Part shown: piece by piece, positions 26,403 to 29,793 of the stretch | How the letters are laid out: each line of letters begins with the position of its first letter | Numbering within the stretch: position 1 is the first letter of the stretch | Assembly: GCF_039522005.1 (NCBI RefSeq) | Contig: NZ_BAAADA010000014.1 | Span: forward strand, 1-29,793 | DNA from: Alkalibacterium indicireducens | GTDB taxonomy: Bacteria > Bacillota > Bacilli > Lactobacillales > Carnobacteriaceae_A | Direction of reading: 5' to 3' | Length of the DNA stretch: 29,793 nt | Notes under the pieces: generated by a model | What the model saw: only the letters and a program-made list of their open reading frames with translations | The model's database searches: none | What the model was told of the DNA's origin: nothing | Translations under genes and position numbers: made by a program

Positions 26403-26549
26403 ATTCGGAACAAGTGTGGTTTGATATTTACGCCACTTGTTCCGAATAGACGTATTCAAGACAAGTATGGTCAGATTTTCGCGCCACTTGTTTCGAATAG
26501 ACGTATTCAAGACAAGTGCGGTCAGATGTTTAGCACCACTTGTTCCGAA
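26403..26549. repeat. 51-bp tandem array of three AGT-N19/20-ACT hairpins
   Basis: The units begin at 26403, 26454 and 26505, an exact 51-bp period with the linker AGACGT. Unit 1 has perfect 13-bp arms ATTCGGAACAAGT and ACTTGTTCCGAAT with a 19-nt loop. Units 2 and 3 have ATTCAAGACAAGT as the left arm, with two mismatches to the right arm, and loops of 19 and 20 nt. The complement of loop 2 contains CGCGAAAATCTGACC, sharing the GAAAATC core with loop 1 of the 19.2 kb array. A 65-codon open frame across the array is an artefact of the repeats. From 26550 to 26759 I see no gene. Confidence 0.8.
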
Positions 26550-26759
26550 AAAGCTTAAACTACTTGTTTTTGCATCTAAATCTAAAGCCGAGTTAAATTG
26601 CCTTGCACTAAACTTCGATTATCTCGTAGTGTAGAGTTGTCTATGTATTAAGGGAACTGATGATACCTAGACGCTACGCTGTAATAATAGTATGATTATC
26701 ATTAATACATTAGCTTTTACTTAATGAACTGCTTACTAAACTGAGGAGGAATATTAAAG

Positions 26760-27020
26760 ATGGATAACTACTTTGTCTCATTGCTGCATGAAAATTTTCC
26801 TAGTACTGAAGATGTGATGGCCGAATTGATTAACTTAAACGTAATAAATGGTCTGCCTAAAGGAACGGAGTTATACATAAGCGATATTCACGGAGAGTAT
26901 GAATCGTTTAATCATATCCTGCGAATAGGATCCGGGAATGTGAAAGAAAAAATTTCTGAACTGTATAATGACGAATTATCCAATAAAGAAGTGAATCATT
27001 TAACTTTACTTGTGGCTTAT
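26760..27020 (+). pseudogene. fbp: Class III fructose-1,6-bisphosphatase, N-terminal fragment
   Basis: The first 87 codons match the start of Fbp class III (YydE-type), the gluconeogenic phosphatase of Firmicutes: LINLNVINGLPKGTELYISDIHGEYESFNHILR and GSGNVKEKI, with the metal-binding DxHGE motif intact. The ATG has AGGAGGA 9 nt upstream. Family members are around 640 residues, so more than 85 percent is missing. The reading continues for only three codons into unrelated DNA that is identical to the pyruvate oxidase gene, beginning at TGTGGGATCTGAC (27021). Either the gene is really truncated or, more likely, the scaffold has been joined wrongly here. The start site and ribosome site suggest a normally functional gene in the source genome. 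Confidence 0.8.
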
Positions 27021-27445
27021 TGTGGGATCTGACAGGAGATGGGGCATTTTCAATGGTGATGCAGGATATCGTCACGTGTGTTCAGTACAATTTGCCAAGC
27101 ATCCATGTCGTATTCTCAAATGAGGAGTATGCCTTCATCAANNNNNNNNNNNNNNNNNNNNNNNNNNNNNNNNNNNNNNCTGTTGATTTAGAGAAATCCG
27201 GAAAGACAGTAGTCATTAATGTAAAAATCACTGATGATCGTCCGATACCGGCTGAAGCACTGGAATTAGATCCAGCCTTATATTCAGAAGAAGAGATTCG
27301 CGCATTTAAAGAACGGTACGAAGCAGAGGAACTTTTACCATTCAGTCAGTTCCTAAAAGATGAAGGGATGGAGTCATTCGTTCAGAAGCGTCAAAACAAA
27401 TCTACACTGGACAATTCGAAGGTGGATACCGAGGAGCAGATATAA
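27021..27445 (+). pseudogene. Second pyruvate oxidase copy, 3' part with gap
   Basis: This stretch encodes the SpxB C-terminal region from WDLTGDGAFSMVMQD onward and lacks at least two thirds of the protein. The bases 27021-27141 are identical to 7665-7785, and 27180-27300 are identical to 7825-7945. From 27301 to the stop I count 23 differences in 145 bases, many at third codon positions, with the frame kept. So the last part is a true diverged paralogue while the first part may be collapsed sequence from the other copy. The 38 Ns at 27142-27179 keep the frame open. It has no start codon of its own. Confidence 0.8.
27142..27179. other. Assembly gap in the second pyruvate oxidase copy
   Basis: The 38 Ns lie at the same place in the coding sequence as the gap at 7789-7821, which suggests that one unresolved repeat caused both. 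Confidence 0.95.
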
Positions 27446-27658
27446 TAGACTTGCATAAGCAAATTAGATTATTTCAACTATTGTTTAAGTTTGCTATAAA
27501 CACTAATAATCAAAATACAGGAGTGACATTCATTAAGAAAGGAAGTAGGTTTCTACTAGTATCATTATCAGATCTTCAATCTTAATCACTACATCGAATT
27601 CTTATATAGTTATTTAATACTATGATTATAGAAAGCAGAATTCAATATCTATGCATAT

Positions 27659-27701
27659 AAAAGCAGTCTATATCTAAAATTATCAGATATAGACTGCTTT
27701 T
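27659..27701. terminator. Bidirectional terminator between convergent genes
   Basis: AAAAGCAGTCTATATCT (27659-27675) and its exact complement (27685-27701) form a perfect 17-bp stem with a 9-nt loop, A's on the left and T's on the right. It serves the second pyruvate oxidase copy and the DUF262 gene. I see no gene in 27446-27757. Confidence 0.9.
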
Positions 27702-27757
27702 AGTATTTAATTCGATATTATTCAATATAGGTAATATTACCTGATTAAGATGGTTAT

Positions 27758-29572
27758 CTAAAGAGAATAATAATACTCCTTAATTTTTTCAGCCATCAAT
27801 TTTCGGCGAATTTTTAGAAATTCTAGATAATCTGTAGCATCCATAGCATGTAGGTCCTGCGGAATACTGTTCTGATCCAAATTTATTCTTAAATCACTTT
27901 CTTCAATGATATCACCAATAACAGTTTCTTTAGAACTTATCTGATTTATAATTGTTCTCATATATTCATTAGGAGATTTATTTCCAATTTGAATGTTAGC
28001 TTCTCTAAATAGAAAAGTATAATTAGCTATTTGATTATACTCATTTCTATTATCAAATCCATTCTTCTGTAAGTAATTTTTTGGAAAAATGTGATGAATA
28101 TCTCCAATAATATCAAGTAAATCTTTAGTGTTGACTCCTTTTGTTAGGAACCCTTGACTATTAGAGCGTATCATTGCTGCTTTATAAACATTAAAGTAGG
28201 GGCTATTTGCTGAATTAGTTTCCATGTTTTGAACTAACCCAACATCCCAAAAAGTATCAGAAAGCTCTGCGCTTTCAACTTCTTTGAAAAATTCTATAAA
28301 TCCTCTTTCTTGAATTAAACGTAAGTCTCTATTCATCGTAGTTTCTGGCGAACCAATATAGCGACTTGTAAGGGTAGTAAGAACATACCATTTCTGAATA
28401 AAATTAGTAATTTCCATTTTGTTCATAGAAGAGTCTTTTTTTAAAATTAAGTAAAGTGCATAGGAAAAATTTAATGTCAATTGTGAGTTAGTCAATTTAC
28501 TATTTACGAATCCTGCAGATTGTAAAGTCAATTCAAAGCTTTTAAAATTGTGTTCATTCATTGTGTTATGCAGTGCCAGTTCAAGTTTTTTAAAACTGTC
28601 TTCTGCAATTTCTTCTAAGAAAGTCCTATGCTTGAAGTCTCTACCCGAAAGAAGACTGACTAAATCTGAAAGTTTAGCTTTTTTAAATTGAGACATGAAT
28701 GAAACTCGTAATATGTCACTGTAGTTTGGAGTATAAATATGATTATTACTTTTGTCTGATACCCACTTTACATAACGAGAATATTCTGAACTGGAGAATT
28801 TCTTATCTTTACTTGTGATGTACTTATAGAAAGAAGAATCTTCAAAAGCATGACAGAAATAATCAATGGCGTTACGAATTATAGCACCATTAAGTTTATC
28901 TTCAGAAGAGATTTTTGACATAGCAAAATCCGCTTGGTTAAGCGTAGTCCCTTTAGAGTTGATTCTAATAAAAATCTCTGTTACTTCTTCAATTTCTAAC
29001 TCGTTCGATAACTGGATAATTCCAACTTGAATATTTTTGATATTGATTAGCTGCTGAATCTTTGGTGACACTTCCTGTGGAGATATGCCGCTATTTTTTT
29101 CACAGTATTCTGGAATAAAGATATAGGGGTCAAAACTCCCATTCATTAAAACAGAAATGTCAGGTATCCAATTGGAACTTTTAACATGGGCAGGAGTTTG
29201 AACTGCAAAAGCTTCTTCATCATCTTCAGCTAATGGATTGAATGCTATCTTAATTCGTTTTTCTTGATATTTCTTATTGATTACTTCTCTCCCCATTACA
29301 GCGGCCATTAAAGCAGTAATCCTTTGCTGACCATCTATCAGTAATTGATGACCACTTGATACTTGACCATGGCGTGTCCTAACATTAGGTTTTGACCATG
29401 TAATTAAGTAGCCAATAGGGTACCCATTATACAATGAATCAATAAGATCTCTCACTTGTTTAGCTTTCCACACAAATGGGCGTTGTATTTCGGGAACCGC
29501 TATTGTATCTGTTTCCACATAATTAAGTAAATTATTTAATGAGTAGTTGTGAACATGAAAATTCTCTTTCAT
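27758..29572 (-). CDS. DUF262-family protein with HNH-type C-terminus (GmrSD-like)
   Basis: This 604-residue protein starts at the ATG placed 6 nt after AGGAGG; a TTG two codons earlier overlaps that spacer and is less likely. The N-terminal DUF262 domain (about 1-220) opens with VPEIQRPFVWKAKQVRDLIDSLYNGYPIG and carries the DGQQR motif at 80-84, the ParB/sulfiredoxin-like nucleotide-binding site of GmrS. IFIRINSKGTTLNQADFAMSKI follows. A helical middle leads to DIHHIFPKNYLQ (H493-H494), an HNH/DUF1524-type motif as in GmrD. Fused GmrSD-like proteins restrict modified phage DNA using nucleotide hydrolysis, so a type IV restriction role is plausible. The gene is clearly more A/T-rich than its neighbours, suggesting transfer. 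No partner gene is visible in the window. Confidence 0.85.
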   Translation of the reverse strand: MKENFHVHNYSLNNLLNYVETDTIAVPEIQRPFVWKAKQVRDLIDSLYNGYPIGYLITWSKPNVRTRHGQVSSGHQLLIDGQQRITALMAAVMGREVINKKYQEKRIKIAFNPLAEDDEEAFAVQTPAHVKSSNWIPDISVLMNGSFDPYIFIPEYCEKNSGISPQEVSPKIQQLINIKNIQVGIIQLSNELEIEEVTEIFIRINSKGTTLNQADFAMSKISSEDKLNGAIIRNAIDYFCHAFEDSSFYKYITSKDKKFSSSEYSRYVKWVSDKSNNHIYTPNYSDILRVSFMSQFKKAKLSDLVSLLSGRDFKHRTFLEEIAEDSFKKLELALHNTMNEHNFKSFELTLQSAGFVNSKLTNSQLTLNFSYALYLILKKDSSMNKMEITNFIQKWYVLTTLTSRYIGSPETTMNRDLRLIQERGFIEFFKEVESAELSDTFWDVGLVQNMETNSANSPYFNVYKAAMIRSNSQGFLTKGVNTKDLLDIIGDIHHIFPKNYLQKNGFDNRNEYNQIANYTFLFREANIQIGNKSPNEYMRTIINQISSKETVIGDIIEESDLRINLDQNSIPQDLHAMDATDYLEFLKIRRKLMAEKIKEYYYSL

Positions 29573-29601
29573 ACTCAACCTCCTAAATGTGTTTGATCAA
29601 T

Positions 29602-29610
29602 TATAACAAA
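29602..29610 (-). promoter_or_regulatory. Extended -10 promoter of the DUF262 gene
   Basis: The minus strand reads TGTTATAAT, an extended -10 box, about 30 nt upstream of the start codon. No good -35 box is seen. Confidence 0.5.
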
Positions 29611-29730
29611 AAAAAGCTTGGTATATAACAGTATTTAAACATACTTACAAAAACTACAGAAATTGAAGCTAGACTTTAATTCTTCTCTTCATGAACATTA
29701 CCTAAAGTGTTATACTTAGTAGTTGTATTT

Positions 29731-29793
29731 TGCAAGACTTTTCTACACAACATTGCAGCGATAAACTACACAATTTTGCACCTGAAAGATTCT
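29731..29793. repeat. 23-bp direct repeats at the window end, possible IS21-type terminus
   Basis: TGCA occurs at 29731, 29754 and 29777 and CTACACAA at 29743 and 29766, an exact 23-bp period with 8 variable bases between the two words. TGTATTT just before the first unit could be the TG end. The layout resembles the 22-bp repeats of the IS21 remnant at 16.8 kb, with the element extending to the right of the window. No transposase is visible, so this stays tentative. Confidence 0.4.

Noticed and set aside
26403..26549. CRISPR array
   Set aside because: The repeated part is itself a hairpin with a conserved loop, there are only three units, the linkers are six identical bases and there are no unique spacers or cas genes.
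26437..26634. 65-codon open frame on the plus strand
   Set aside because: It translates the 51-bp hairpin repeats (MFRIDVFKTS twice), has no ribosome site and matches nothing recognisable.

Overview
The window looks like a chromosomal scaffold from a low-GC Gram-positive bacterium, most likely a motile Carnobacteriaceae-type member of the Lactobacillales. The grounds are AGGAGG ribosome sites, sigma-A promoters, an SpxB-type pyruvate oxidase, a class III fructose-bisphosphatase fragment, a chemoreceptor and an MsmEFG-type sugar transporter. Genus level is inference. Three runs of N (7789-7821, 22861-23066, 27142-27179) are assembly gaps, and each lies in repeated DNA.

Layout. 0.1-4.1 kb: a chemoreceptor, an unannotated structured small RNA with its own promoter and terminator, and a MutS2-like ATPase without a Smr domain. 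4.1-8.1 kb: a large palindromic element, a GH120 beta-xylosidase on the minus strand, and a pyruvate oxidase gene split by a gap. 8.5-16.6 kb: a complete four-gene operon, jetABCD, a type II Wadjet anti-plasmid system (MukBEF-like SMC complex plus Toprim nuclease). 16.8-17.9 kb: the right end of a decayed IS21-family element (terminal repeats, a small ORF, the 3' part of istB) fused to the 3' part of a PepSY gene. 18.0-19.3 kb: a NERD-domain protein gene held between two arrays of three hairpins. 19.6-26.2 kb: an alpha-galactoside locus with an AraC-type regulator, a binding lipoprotein, two permeases and a GH36 alpha-galactosidase. The second permease is interrupted by an insertion sequence whose body is the second N gap; removing it restores the frame exactly. 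26.4-27.4 kb: a 51-bp tandem hairpin array, then a truncated fbp joined abruptly to a second copy of the pyruvate oxidase 3' end. 27.8-29.6 kb: a DUF262 (GmrSD-like) protein with an HNH-type motif, followed by possible IS21-type end repeats running off the window.

How the parts relate. The Wadjet operon, the NERD protein and the DUF262 protein make this a probable defence neighbourhood with mobile-element debris. The sugar locus is a normal import-and-hydrolysis module, but it has no ATPase gene here and its second permease is broken. The DNA from 8 to 27 kb is bracketed by two direct copies of the pyruvate oxidase 3' region; this may be a real duplication or an assembly artefact, and the exact identity followed by a sharp change favours collapse or chimerism.

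The least explained signal is a family of hairpins in at least four places. Each stem ends in AGT/ACT around a loop of 19 nt (20 nt once), while the outer stem sequence varies. They flank the NERD gene, form the 26.4 kb array and also make the terminator after the first pyruvate oxidase gene.
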